From UBA1426 sp050953365 (GTDB lineage Bacteria; Bacillota; Clostridia; Peptostreptococcales; Anaerovoracaceae), in assembly GCA_050953365.1 (NCBI GenBank), contig JBMNMN010000023.1, positions 11,122 to 75,121 of the forward strand: DNA of 64,000 nt, in the 5' to 3' direction. The translations under genes were made by a program, and so were the position numbers. Numbering within the stretch: the first letter of the stretch is position 1; the number at the start of each line of letters is the position of its first letter. This document shows, piece by piece, positions 25,394 to 34,989 of this stretch. The notes under the pieces were generated by a model. It saw nothing but the letters and a program-made list of their open reading frames with translations, made no database searches and had not been told where the DNA came from.

Positions 25394-26596
25394 TTAGGGC
25401 AGAAATTTCACGTAATATCGAAAGGCCGAGGGCAGGGCATATTTTGATGTTAGTTCCTCAGCGTTTGCCCAGACCCACCGGTGCTCTTGCTCGGCTTTAT
25501 CATTTCTGTAAACCCTATCGTTTTCGCTGTTTCCTCTTCGTTTGTAAGCATTATCTTCTTCCTTTACTGAGCTATCTTCCCATGCCTCTTGAACACTGTG
25601 GTAAAAAGCGGCTATTCCATTGTCCGGAGTAAATTCTAAATCCACGGCAAACCCCTTCATATGCCATTCGATATGGCTGAAGATGTGTTTCGCCGCGGGA
25701 AGCGTTTCGATATTTTTCACCACAAACCCTTTATTTTGCAATATGCGCCTGACCTCTTCAGAGGCCAATTCCCCGTCAAAAGCAGGAAGTTCCCATAAGC
25801 CGGCCAATAATCCTTTTTCGCCGCGTTTGTGCAGCAGGACTCTTTCTTGGTTTCGGAAGATCAATATGGTCCGCTTTTCGATCCTTCGTTCCTTTTTTTG
25901 CGCCTTTACTGGCAACACGGTTTCTATTCCTAATGAATGCGCCTGGCACAGTCCGGACACGGGGCATGCAGCGCACTTTGGTACCCCGCCCGGAATACAG
26001 ATTAGCGCCCCCAGCTCCATCAGAGCCTGGTTGAAATCGCCCGGCCTGCATTTGGGGATAGTTTCCGTGAGAATCTGCTCATACCTTTTCTTCGTGGCAG
26101 AAGAGCTGATGTCCCCTTTGTACGCCGTCAGCCTTGCCACCACTCGAAGCACGTTTCCGTCCACAGCGGCAACGGGCAACCCGAAAGCAATGGAACCGAT
26201 GGCTCCCGCCGTATAAGGTCCGATTCCCGGTAAGGACAGCAGTTCCTCGTAACTGCCAGGCAACGCGCCTCCGTATTTTTCCATTACAATACCTGCAGCT
26301 TTTTTAAGGTTACGCGCCCTGTTATAGTAGCCCAATCCCTCCCAAAGCTTCATCAGCTTTTCGTCCGGAACGTTGGCCAAGGCTTCGATATCGGGCAGTT
26401 CCCGCATCCAGCGCAGGAAATAGTCCTTTCCCGCTTCCACCCGAGTCTGCTGCAGCATGATCTCCGAAACCCAAACGTTGTAAGGCGAGGGATCATTTCG
26501 CCACGGCAGATCCCTCGCGTTCCTGTCATACCATCCAAGAAGCGGTGGGACGATGCCTTGCAGTATTTTAACGCTTTTTATACCCTTCCCCGGCAA
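25394..26596 (-). CDS. mutY: A/G-specific adenine glycosylase
   Basis: About 400 residues. It removes adenine mispaired with 8-oxoguanine. The catalytic Glu is in SEIMLQQTRV, the helix-hairpin-helix in LPGIGPYTAGAIG, the catalytic Asp in AAVDGNVLRV, and the 4Fe-4S cysteines in CIPGGVPKCAACPVSGLC. A C-terminal NUDIX-like domain follows. The open frame runs to 26701, but its first ~35 codons are encoded by a degenerate tandem repeat (KSRLLIKSRLLIK). I place the start at the TTG at 26596, with GGAGAG 7 bases upstream. Other starts cannot be excluded. Confidence 0.9.
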   Translation of the reverse strand: MPGKGIKSVKILQGIVPPLLGWYDRNARDLPWRNDPSPYNVWVSEIMLQQTRVEAGKDYFLRWMRELPDIEALANVPDEKLMKLWEGLGYYNRARNLKKAAGIVMEKYGGALPGSYEELLSLPGIGPYTAGAIGSIAFGLPVAAVDGNVLRVVARLTAYKGDISSSATKKRYEQILTETIPKCRPGDFNQALMELGALICIPGGVPKCAACPVSGLCQAHSLGIETVLPVKAQKKERRIEKRTILIFRNQERVLLHKRGEKGLLAGLWELPAFDGELASEEVRRILQNKGFVVKNIETLPAAKHIFSHIEWHMKGFAVDLEFTPDNGIAAFYHSVQEAWEDSSVKEEDNAYKRRGNSENDRVYRNDKAEQEHRWVWANAEELTSKYALPSAFRYYVKFLP

Positions 26597-26639
26597 TCTA
26601 CGTATCTCTCCGATTTCTATATTTTTTATCTGTCTTCTT

Positions 26640-27030
26640 AATTCAATAATCCGCTTTTTAATCAGTAGTCGGCTTTTAATCAGTAGTCGGCTTTTGATCA
26701 ATAGTCAGCTTTCTCTGTTCAATGATTCGCCTATAAATCAATTGGCGGGTTTTAATTCTTTTAATAGTCCACTTTCTCATTCAAATAATTCACTTTTTTA
26801 ATCTTTAATCATCCGCTTTCTTATTTCAATAACCCGCTTTTAAAATAATAATCCGCTTTGAAAATTCAATAATCCGCTTTTTAAGCAATATCCGCTTTGA
26901 AAATTCAATAATCTGCTTTTTAAGCAATAATCGGCTTTTTCAGTTTAATCATCCGCCTATTAACAATAGTCAGCTTTAAAGCTTTAATCATCCGCTTTCT
27001 TATTTCAATTACCCGCTTATCAAGATCTTT
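26640..27030. repeat. degenerate ~20-bp repeats (AATAATCCGCTTTTTAA) upstream of mutY
   Basis: Around 15-18 imperfect copies of a word close to CAATAATCCGCTTTTTAA fill the gap between the AEC transporter stop and mutY. Spacing varies from about 18 to 25 bases, and a longer sub-repeat (GCTTTGAAAATTCAATAAT) occurs twice. No gene seen. Confidence 0.8.
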
Positions 27031-27043
27031 ATAAGTCCAAGAG

Positions 27044-27982
27044 TTATATAAACCCAAGATGCTTCAGCGCAAATATCCACAGAAACATGGTGAAACAGGA
27101 TATTAGCGTGGAAAGAATGATCGCCGCAGATGCCAGCTCCGAATCGCTGTTCATCTGATCTGCCATCGGGTATGAAGATACGGATGTGGGCGAAGCAAAC
27201 ACGACCATCAGCGCCGCCAGTTCCATGTTCCGGAAACCAACCAGTATGGCAAGCGGAACAAAGACGGCCGGAATAACAACGAGTTTACCGATAACGACGA
27301 GGGACAAATTTCTTTTATCCTTGAATGTCTTTTCAAAGCTCAGCGATGCGCCCATTGCAACCAGCGCCAAAGGCATTGCCATATCCGCAAGGCTAGAAAT
27401 CGCGCTCTCCAAAAACAGCGGAAGCCGGATCTGCAAAAGTGAAATGGCAATGCCCATGGCAACCCCGATAATTAACGGATTTCTCGCCACTTCCTTCACC
27501 ATGTCCTTTACTCCGACGCCGCTCCCGCGAAAAATCTCCAGTGTTATCACTGCAAAGGCATTAAAAAGGGGAAGTACAATAGCCGTAAGGAGACTGGGAA
27601 TGCCGATATTGTCCGCTCCGTACAGATTAATCAAAATAGCCAGCCCAAAAAGAATGTAATTGCTCCGGCAAATCCCTTGAATGATCGCTCCCCGTTTAAA
27701 ATCACTCTTTTCGATTTTTACCACAAGGGCAGATACAAGTATCCACGTGATGATGATGGACAGCACAAGAAAGGCAAACAGCCGCGGTTGAAATATGTGG
27801 CGGAAATCCGTCCGGTAGAGGCTGTTGACCAGCATCATGGGAATAAAGACGCGAAATGCCAAATTGTTCAGTTGGCTTTGCGTCTGCAGGCTTATCATGT
27901 TTTTCCATTTGATCACAAATCCCAAGACTATGATCAGGAACATGGGCATGACAGCATTAAACGAAATGATAAGGTTTTCCAA
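27044..27982 (-). CDS. AEC family transporter (auxin efflux carrier-like)
   Basis: 312 residues with about ten hydrophobic helices, five before and five after a short central loop. The N-terminal FLIIVLGFVIKWKN and C-terminal VVFASPTSVSSYPMADQM agree with AEC permeases, which export or import small organic acids in bacteria. The start is TTG at 27982 with AGGAGAG upstream. Substrate unknown. Confidence 0.88.
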   Translation of the reverse strand: MENLIISFNAVMPMFLIIVLGFVIKWKNMISLQTQSQLNNLAFRVFIPMMLVNSLYRTDFRHIFQPRLFAFLVLSIIITWILVSALVVKIEKSDFKRGAIIQGICRSNYILFGLAILINLYGADNIGIPSLLTAIVLPLFNAFAVITLEIFRGSGVGVKDMVKEVARNPLIIGVAMGIAISLLQIRLPLFLESAISSLADMAMPLALVAMGASLSFEKTFKDKRNLSLVVIGKLVVIPAVFVPLAILVGFRNMELAALMVVFASPTSVSSYPMADQMNSDSELASAAIILSTLISCFTMFLWIFALKHLGFI

Positions 27983-28037
27983 GATACTCTCCTGCCTGTT
28001 TCTGCGTCGATGTCAAAATAAATAAATTACTACGAAT

Positions 28038-29795
28038 TTACTCGCTGTACATTCGATAAAGATGGGAATAGGTCCCCCCTCTGGCTAACAGCTCTTCGTG
28101 GGTTCCCTGCTCTTCGATGCCGTTCTCCGTCAGCACCAAAATGATGGACGCATTCTTTATCGTTGTTAGGCGATGAGCTATGGTAAATGTGGTTCTTCCC
28201 GCTGCAAGCCGCTCCAGAGACTTCCTGACAATAAGTTCGCTCTCTGTGTCGAGGGCGGAAGTAGCCTCGTCCAGAATCAGGATCGGCGGATTCTTCAGAA
28301 ACACTCGGGCGATGCTGATCCGTTGCTTCTGCCCGCCGGAAAGCTTCACGCCTCTTTCCCCCACGTAGGTATCATAGCCTTCGGGCAACTCCATGATAAA
28401 GTCATGGGCGCCCGCATCCTTGGCGGCCTGCACGACCTCCTCCATCGAGGCCCCGGGTTTTCCGTAGGCGATATTGTCAAATACGGAGCCCGAAAACAGA
28501 TAGACCTCCTGTTGGACCATGCCGATCTGAGACCGAAGAGATTTTATCGTGACGTTCTTAATATCATATCCGTCGATCAATATCCTTCCGGAGGTCACAT
28601 CGTAAAATCGCGGAATCAAATTGCACAAAGTGGTTTTCCCGCTGCCCGACGGGCCGACCAGAGCCACATTTTCTCCCGCCGCCACCGTAAGGTCAATGTT
28701 GGAAAGTACATTTTTATTGTTATCCGAGTAGCGAAAGCTCACCTTATCAAATCGAACTTCTCCTTTTACGGGCGGCAGCGGCACCGCATCCTCCGCATCA
28801 TCCACTTCGATGGGGGCGTCCATGATTTCGATGAATCGTTCAATACCCGTCATGCCACGCTGAAACTGCTCCGTAAACTCCACTATTCGGCGGATAGAAG
28901 TAAGCAGCATGGAAACATAGAGCAAGTAGGCCACCAAATCCGGAGCTTCGATACGGCCATAGACCATGAAAACCGCTCCCACAATGACCACAACGATGTA
29001 CATGATGCCGTCGAAAAACCGTATAGTGCTGTGAAACCCCGCCATATAGCGGTACGCTTCCCTTTTAATTTTGAGGAAGCCTTCGTTTCCCTTGCGGAAT
29101 TTTTCCTCCTCCACGCTTTCATTGGCAAAGGACTTCACCACCCGGACCCCCAGCAAGCTGTCCTCCACCTGTGAGTTCAGCTCACCGATCTGGTTTCTGG
29201 ATTTTTTGAATGCCTGTCTCATCTTTGAGTTGAAGGACATGGCGCAGACCAGCATAATGGGGATGAGAGAAAATATGATCAGCGTAAGCGTTAAATCCGT
29301 TTGGGCCAGTATCCCAAAGGCAATGCCGATTTTCAAGGCAGCAATGAAATACTCCTCGGGGCAGTGATGTGCAAACTCGGTGACATCGAAGAGATCGCTG
29401 GTAATGCGAGCCATTATCTGCCCAACCTTAGTGTTGTCGTAATAGGAATAAGACTGCTCCTGCAAATAAGCAAAAAGGTCCCTCCGCATATCCGTCTCGA
29501 TCTTTGCTCCCATCATATGTCCCACATAGGCCATAAAATAGTTGGCGGCAACATCCACCAGACGCAATGCAATATATATCGCCCCTATGGTCAGAATCAG
29601 CCTTACCGTCAAAGCCTGTAGATTATTCATGCCCATATCGGTCAAATAGCGGATGATGAGGGGCAGCACAAGCTCGCAGACCGTGGTCAGGGCAGCACAA
29701 AACAGATCCAATACCAATATCCAGCGATATTTTTTAAAATACGGTATGAATCTTCTAAGAAGATACGAGGTTTTCATTACCCTTTTTTCATCCAC
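28038..29795 (-). CDS. ABC transporter, fused permease-ATPase
   Basis: About 585 residues. The N-terminal exporter-type membrane domain has six helices (about residues 20-310 from the chosen start). The C-terminal ATPase has Walker A GPSGSGKTT, signature LSGGQKQRIS, Walker B ILILDEATSALD and the H-loop IAHRLTT. It would act as a homodimer or with a partner; no partner gene is adjacent. The frame is open to 29900, but the first ~30 codons are encoded by a 19-bp repeat. I choose the GTG at 29795 with AAGGAG 7 bases upstream; an ATG at 29777 is the alternative. Cargo unknown. Confidence 0.9.
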   Translation of the reverse strand: MDEKRVMKTSYLLRRFIPYFKKYRWILVLDLFCAALTTVCELVLPLIIRYLTDMGMNNLQALTVRLILTIGAIYIALRLVDVAANYFMAYVGHMMGAKIETDMRRDLFAYLQEQSYSYYDNTKVGQIMARITSDLFDVTEFAHHCPEEYFIAALKIGIAFGILAQTDLTLTLIIFSLIPIMLVCAMSFNSKMRQAFKKSRNQIGELNSQVEDSLLGVRVVKSFANESVEEEKFRKGNEGFLKIKREAYRYMAGFHSTIRFFDGIMYIVVVIVGAVFMVYGRIEAPDLVAYLLYVSMLLTSIRRIVEFTEQFQRGMTGIERFIEIMDAPIEVDDAEDAVPLPPVKGEVRFDKVSFRYSDNNKNVLSNIDLTVAAGENVALVGPSGSGKTTLCNLIPRFYDVTSGRILIDGYDIKNVTIKSLRSQIGMVQQEVYLFSGSVFDNIAYGKPGASMEEVVQAAKDAGAHDFIMELPEGYDTYVGERGVKLSGGQKQRISIARVFLKNPPILILDEATSALDTESELIVRKSLERLAAGRTTFTIAHRLTTIKNASIILVLTENGIEEQGTHEELLARGGTYSHLYRMYSE

Positions 29796-29817
29796 ATTAT
29801 CACTCCTTAGAATCTGC

Positions 29818-29912
29818 CGGACATCTTTCTGAAAGTCGGACATCTTTCTGAAAGTCGGACATCTTTCTGAAAGTCGGACATCTTTCTGAAAGTCGGACAT
29901 CTTTCTGAAAAA
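29818..29912. repeat. 19-bp tandem repeat x5 upstream of the ABC transporter gene
   Basis: Five units of CGGACATCTTTCTGAAAGT, almost perfectly conserved. Each contains the small palindrome CTTTCtGAAAG. An 8-bp hairpin, GAGCGTAG/CTACGCTC, lies just beyond, near 29933-29951. Confidence 0.93.
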
Positions 29913-29966
29913 TGAAGACTTATGGCTCGCAGGAGCGTAGCCCTACGCTCAAAATACAACACTCCG

Positions 29967-31319
29967 CTATAACTCAAATTTTCGAATGGTGTATCGAAAC
30001 TTTCCTGAACCGCTTACGGGAATATCCTCAACCATGCTGACATCAATCCGCGTTCCGGGCAACAGCTGCTCTGCCTTCGAAATAAACTCATCAATTTCCC
30101 TCTGATCAAACCCTTCGTCTCGTATGATGAACAAACGGGCAAAATCGGGACTTTCCTGGATAATCTGGAACTTACGAATGGAATGCATGCGCCGGGACAA
30201 ATGGTTAAAGGCATGCCCGTGGACAAATTTGCCGTCCACCGTGACAAACATATCATCCTCCCGCCCGTCAAGCTTATCCAAAACAGGCAGCCCCAGACCG
30301 CATTCACAGCTTTGGTCCGACAATGCGCCCCTGTCCCCTATTTGATATCGAAGCCTGGGCATCACACGGTTGTTCAGGTCCGTCACAAGCAAAACTCCGC
30401 TTTCCCCTGTCGGCAGGGTTTCGAAATTTACAGGGTCCACCACTTCAAGAATGGCATTTTCGGCGCTGATATGCATACTGCCTTTCCTGCATTGATAAGC
30501 GATGATACCGCCGTCCCTTGCGCCGTACTCATTAACCACCGGGCACCCGAAGGCCCTTTCTACGGTTTCTCTCTGAAAATCGTGCAAAGTTTCCGCCGTG
30601 GAAACCACCGCTTTTAATTTCAAGCCGAGGCTTAGATTTTTCCCGATCATCAATTGTGAGAAGAGGGTCAAAGCCGAGGCGTAGCCGTAAATGTATTCCG
30701 GTTTGAAGCGTCGGATGGTCTTTACGTAGGTTTCGATCTGCTCGGCCCTAATAGAATATGCGGGGATCATAATCCTATTTTTCAGCCATCTTTCCTTCAG
30801 GCTGTATTTTCTCGTCTCATACCGGTTAAGTTCCAATGGATTTCCCCAGATCATCACACTGCGGCTTCCCGGCGTTATTCCCCACCAACTGAGTCCTCGC
30901 CACCTGGCTGCTTCATAGTACTCCACCATGTGCCGGTCCATATAAAATTTAACCGGTTCGCTGGTAGAGCCGCCGGTGTAGTTTTCAATCAAGGTTTTGC
31001 GGTCTGCATTTTGGGCCAGATAAGAATCGAAATTCTCTTTAAAACCGCCTTTTGTCAGCACAGGAAATTGACGCAACGCGCTTAAGGGATCTCTTTGGAG
31101 CTCCTCCTCTAAATGCTTGTACGGCGCGTACGCCGGCACATTATGGATGCAGTGAAGCAGAAGGGACTGCAGTTTTTGCCTTTGAAATGCAGCCAGTTCA
31201 TCCGGCTGCAAATTCTGTGTTCTTTTAAGTTCTTCTGTTTTTCGACGGATTTGATTGCCCCGCCGCTTCTCCATATAAGGATAGACAAAGTTCTCTATTA
31301 GTAATTTCACACTGTCCAT
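29967..31319 (-). CDS. CapK/PaaK-like adenylate-forming enzyme
   Basis: About 450 residues, related to phenylacetate-CoA ligase and to CapK proteins of capsule loci. Motifs are NYTGGSTSEPVKFY (phosphate loop), VNEYGARDGG (adenine site), YQIGDRG and the C-terminal SGSGKFRYTIRK. An activated acyl or aryl group is probably transferred, perhaps to a surface polymer. The start at 31319 (MDSVKLL) has GGAG upstream. It lies in the same direction as tagA and the LtaS-like gene, separated by a remnant of another gene. Substrate unknown. Confidence 0.82.
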   Translation of the reverse strand: MDSVKLLIENFVYPYMEKRRGNQIRRKTEELKRTQNLQPDELAAFQRQKLQSLLLHCIHNVPAYAPYKHLEEELQRDPLSALRQFPVLTKGGFKENFDSYLAQNADRKTLIENYTGGSTSEPVKFYMDRHMVEYYEAARWRGLSWWGITPGSRSVMIWGNPLELNRYETRKYSLKERWLKNRIMIPAYSIRAEQIETYVKTIRRFKPEYIYGYASALTLFSQLMIGKNLSLGLKLKAVVSTAETLHDFQRETVERAFGCPVVNEYGARDGGIIAYQCRKGSMHISAENAILEVVDPVNFETLPTGESGVLLVTDLNNRVMPRLRYQIGDRGALSDQSCECGLGLPVLDKLDGREDDMFVTVDGKFVHGHAFNHLSRRMHSIRKFQIIQESPDFARLFIIRDEGFDQREIDEFISKAEQLLPGTRIDVSMVEDIPVSGSGKFRYTIRKFEL

Positions 31320-31452
31320 TTTATCTCCATGATATGTGAAAGCCACATACCGGACGCATTTGTCCGAATTAGTTTCAATTACAACGCTACACTTCATTAT
31401 ATAAGAAAACACGGTCCATATCAATGAACCGTTCAGGGGTCTGTCTCCGTGG

Positions 31453-31557
31453 CTAAAAGTACTTTACATAAAAATGCATGTCAACGGGCGTAAACCCGAG
31501 CTTCTTATAAAATGTCATCGCGCTTTCTTCCCTCAATATACATTTAATTGTTGCGAT
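31453..31557 (-). pseudogene. 3' remnant of a GNAT acetyltransferase gene
   Basis: Directly after the tagA stop, in the same frame, the minus strand reads IATIKCILREESAM then TFYKKLGFTPVDMHFYVKYF and a stop. This looks like the last ~30 residues of a GNAT N-acetyltransferase (Y-KLGF and the terminal beta strand). No acetyl-CoA-binding part is present. It is likely a decayed or truncated neighbour. Confidence 0.5.
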
Positions 31558-32307
31558 CTACTTTGACAGCAATACTCGTATCATAAACTTGGGCAGAGCC
31601 GCCATCCTCTTATATCGGGAAGGCTGTTGGGCAAGACGGTACAGCCACTCAAGCCCATGGTTACGGTAAAATTCCGGCGCCCGCTTTACAGTGCCTGCCC
31701 ATACGTCTAAACTGCCGCCCACTCCGATGGCTGCCTTTACGCACAGGTCATCCCGATGGCGGGCTATGAATTTCTCCTGCTTGGGCGAACCGAGAGCCAC
31801 ACACAGGAAGTCTGCCCCGGAATTGTTGATGGCATCCACTATCTCCGGTTCCTCTTCTTCACTGAAATATCCGTGATGCGTGCCCGCGATTTTAAGCCCC
31901 GGAAAAGCCTCCTTCATCTTTGCCGCCGCCGCCTCCGCCACGCTCAAAGACCCGTCGCTTCCCGGACGGCTTCCGAGCAGATAGATGGATTTCCCTTCTC
32001 TTTCCAGCAAATCCAGAGCCCAATTAAGAAAATCGATCCCCGTCACTCTCTCTGTCAGAGGCGATCCCAGTAACCTGGAGGCATAGACCAGACCGATCCC
32101 GTCGGGAATGACCAGATCCGCCGACCGGATGATTTCCATCAATTCCGGATCCTTTCCCGCGTTGACAACGATCTCCGAATTTGGCGTAACGATGAGACTG
32201 CAACCCTCCGACCGCATGAGTTCCTCCAGTTTTCCGGCGGCCTGCGCCATATCGACCATGTCAACGGGTATGCCTAAAATCTCCAGTTTTTTTACTTCAC
32301 TCACCAT
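31558..32307 (-). CDS. tagA: WecG/TagA/CpsF family glycosyltransferase
   Basis: 249 residues, GT26 family, transferring N-acetylmannosamine (or a related sugar) to a lipid-linked GlcNAc. Conserved features are VTPNSEIVV, the Asp in VIPDGIGLVYASRLLG, ALGSPKQEKF and the C-terminal GLEWLYRLAQQPSRYKR. In SLH-anchoring bacteria TagA acts in secondary cell wall polymer synthesis, which suits the csaB, wecC and SLH genes nearby. The ATG at 32307 is preferred over 32310 because AGGAGG is then 6 bases away. It overlaps the end of the LtaS-like gene by 11 bases. Confidence 0.92.
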   Translation of the reverse strand: MVSEVKKLEILGIPVDMVDMAQAAGKLEELMRSEGCSLIVTPNSEIVVNAGKDPELMEIIRSADLVIPDGIGLVYASRLLGSPLTERVTGIDFLNWALDLLEREGKSIYLLGSRPGSDGSLSVAEAAAAKMKEAFPGLKIAGTHHGYFSEEEEPEIVDAINNSGADFLCVALGSPKQEKFIARHRDDLCVKAAIGVGGSLDVWAGTVKRAPEFYRNHGLEWLYRLAQQPSRYKRMAALPKFMIRVLLSK

Positions 32308-34270
32308 CATCGGCCTCCTCAGCTATCATTCCGGCTGTCTCCCCGGATTCTTTCCTGTCGGCTCCGGCAGTGACCTCTAAGCCGCTGCCGCTCCTCTGAA
32401 ATTCCGCTAGGGAGTTCTCCTCCAAGCATTTTTCCGACGCGGCGATCAGAGCCATAGATCTCTCTGCAAGGCTGCTAAGCCCATCCAAGGGCAGTTCCTC
32501 CCCGGTGTCGATAGACCATGCCTTGCTGTTTTCAAAAACCATATCATAGGACATCCAAAAAGCGATGTCATCCGTTATAAAGGATCCGCGAGGCGCATAG
32601 CGATTCTGAGCAACAAAGCCCGCCTCCGCAGTGAGCAAATTCTGCCCCAGATAGATGGTGTCAAGTTCTTCAAAGCCCATTAGATACGCCATTGTGGGCA
32701 AAAAATCCATCTGCCCGCCGGCAATATTATAGGTCCTATTAATCGTTTCTCCGGGAATATGAATAATCAGTGGCACGTTGGCCATGGCATCGAAACGATA
32801 GGGCTTCCCAAGGAACTCGCTCATCAGTTCTTCATTGTTCTCATCCTTTTGCGCCAGTCCAAAGTGGTCCCCGTAGATGGCAATCACCGAGTTCTCATAA
32901 AGACCCGCTTCCTTCAGCGCTTCAAGAAACACTCCGATTGCATAATCCGAGTAAGCCGTGCTGTTCAAATAGTTGCCAAACCTAGTCCCTTGATGCTTTT
33001 CGGATAAGCGCAATCTGCAGTACTTCTCATCCATGACAAAGGGAGTGTGGTTTGACAAAGAAACCATAAAGCTGTAAAAAGGCTGGGACTGCTGCTTTAA
33101 ATACTCTACCGACTGCAGATAAAATTCTTCGTCAAGAATCCCCCAACCATGAATCACCGAAGGTTCATAGCCCGCCGCATCGATAAACAGGTCAAAGCCC
33201 TGCGCCGGATACATGTCTCTGCGGCTCCAAAATGCCCCGTCGTAGCCGTGCATAGCTACAGTAGAGTAGCCCCTCTCCTTCAGAAGAACAGGCAGTCCCC
33301 GAAATGTATTTTCTTTATACAGCTCATAAGTGTAACTCTTTTCTGTCCCATAAAGTGAATTGTTGGTGGCAAATTCAGCATCGGAAGTATTGCCTGCGGC
33401 GATCTGCATATAGTAGCGGTCAAAATATAGCGTTCCTTCCCCACGGACCAGGCGGTTCAGATTCGGTGTAATCTCCTGCCCTTCATATTCCCTGTTGATA
33501 ACGAAGTTCTGCAGAGCCTCCATTTGAATAACTATGAGATTTCTCCCCTCTGCAATGCCGAAAAGGCTGTCCTCCGGTTCTTCTTCAATAATGTAAAAAA
33601 CTTCTTGGCTAAGTTCGGCATGCTGCGATCCGAAGGTAGTAGTGGTCTGAAGCATATCCTTTATCCGCGCGGAAAAGAATTCCAAATTCCCTGCAGAACG
33701 CAAGGTGCTGCTTACACTCACGCTGCCTAGAACCAGAAAAGAGACCGTCGCCACCAGCAGCGCGGCGGAAAATCGTTCTCTCCGAATTGGTGAAAACCAT
33801 TCTTCCCCGTTGGCAAATTGCCCTTTTCGGATAACTCCAAATTGCTCATCTCCCACTGTAGAAAGCCGCTCTTTCCCTGCAGCAGCAAGCCTTATTTTAT
33901 ATATACTCACAGCAAGCAGCGGGAGATCGAGAAACACCATCCAAAACTCCGGCCGAATCACAGCCTTTATTACATCTCCAACATCCCCCAGATACTTGAC
34001 CGAACCGACCAGATTCAGCGACACATATCCGCTAAAATATGCATTATGGGTGACGTCACAGAACATCAGCACGGAAAACAGCACGTAAAGCCCGTATGGA
34101 ACCCATAGATTTTTAAAGCTTCCAAATAAAAGGATTAAAATTAAAGCCGTTGCAATCCATAGAAACAGTAGATTACCTTGGATATCCATCAAACGGTAAA
34201 ACAACAGGGGCTTTATGATCAAGCACCCCGCAACCAGCAGCTTCCAAGGATTAAATGTATTAATTGTCAT
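32297..34270 (-). CDS. LTA synthase-like membrane phosphotransferase (sulfatase fold)
   Basis: 657 residues. Five membrane helices lie in the first ~190 residues and an extracellular alkaline-phosphatase-superfamily domain follows. The metal and nucleophile set of LtaS is visible: Glu in VIQMEALQN, Thr in AAGNTSDAEF, Asp-His in YGDHFG, plus SLSNHTPF. It probably polymerises or transfers glycerol-phosphate from phosphatidylglycerol, or modifies a wall polymer. The ATG at 34270 (MTINTFNPWK) has GGGAGC upstream; an ATG at 34288 has no clear site. The acidic Ser/Glu-rich C-terminus is unusual. It overlaps tagA, so both are expressed together. Confidence 0.88.
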   Translation of the reverse strand: MTINTFNPWKLLVAGCLIIKPLLFYRLMDIQGNLLFLWIATALILILLFGSFKNLWVPYGLYVLFSVLMFCDVTHNAYFSGYVSLNLVGSVKYLGDVGDVIKAVIRPEFWMVFLDLPLLAVSIYKIRLAAAGKERLSTVGDEQFGVIRKGQFANGEEWFSPIRRERFSAALLVATVSFLVLGSVSVSSTLRSAGNLEFFSARIKDMLQTTTTFGSQHAELSQEVFYIIEEEPEDSLFGIAEGRNLIVIQMEALQNFVINREYEGQEITPNLNRLVRGEGTLYFDRYYMQIAAGNTSDAEFATNNSLYGTEKSYTYELYKENTFRGLPVLLKERGYSTVAMHGYDGAFWSRRDMYPAQGFDLFIDAAGYEPSVIHGWGILDEEFYLQSVEYLKQQSQPFYSFMVSLSNHTPFVMDEKYCRLRLSEKHQGTRFGNYLNSTAYSDYAIGVFLEALKEAGLYENSVIAIYGDHFGLAQKDENNEELMSEFLGKPYRFDAMANVPLIIHIPGETINRTYNIAGGQMDFLPTMAYLMGFEELDTIYLGQNLLTAEAGFVAQNRYAPRGSFITDDIAFWMSYDMVFENSKAWSIDTGEELPLDGLSSLAERSMALIAASEKCLEENSLAEFQRSGSGLEVTAGADRKESGETAGMIAEEADDGE

Positions 34271-34577
34271 AGGATCATTTGCTCCCATAATAGTTAATAT
34301 GAACCTTCTTTTGGCCTGGCCTTCACGGCCCCATTTTCGGCCTTTCCATTTTCGGCCTTTCCATCGGCCCGGTCTCTTTTCTTTACATCAGAATAAATAT
34401 ATGCTATCATTTATCTGCTTTAAATTGTAGGGCTATTTTAAAATATTTTTGAAAATCGGCGATTGGATCGCCTCTTAACGGTGAGGGCGGATAAGAATCC
34501 GTCTGTTTTCGTTTTAGTGATCTGCATTGTTTTGCAGGGTAAACCAAACATACAAATTAGCCGAAACGTTACTGCCG

Positions 34578-34925
34578 GACTTTAGACATAAGGCATAATG
34601 CAATATTAAAGATAGGCATTAGGAATAAGGCATAACGCAATATTAAAGTTAGACATTAGGCTTAATGTATACGCAATATTAGAGTTAGACATTAGGCATA
34701 ATGCATGCGCAATATTAGAGTTAGACATTAGGCATTAGACATTAGGCATAACGCATACGCAATATAAAGTTAGACATTAGACATTAGACATTACGCAATA
34801 TTAAAGTTAGGCATTAGGAATAAGGCATAACACAATAATAAAGTTAGACATTAGGCATAATGCATGCGCAATATTAGAGTTAGACATTAGGCATTAGGCT
34901 AAACTTGAAGACATAATGCTATATT
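34578..34925. repeat. ~36-bp degenerate tandem repeat upstream of wecC
   Basis: Roughly eight to nine copies of a unit close to AGTTAGACATTAGGCATAAT followed by GCATGCGCAATATTAG, with internal expansion of the 7-bp word ATTAGAC. The gap 34271-34989 holds no gene; the first ~300 bases have no clear feature. Confidence 0.85.
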
Positions 34926-34989
34926 TTATTAGAGACAATTAGCAGGGAGCAATTACAACGTACAAAGGATAAATCAAGGGAGAAAATCA

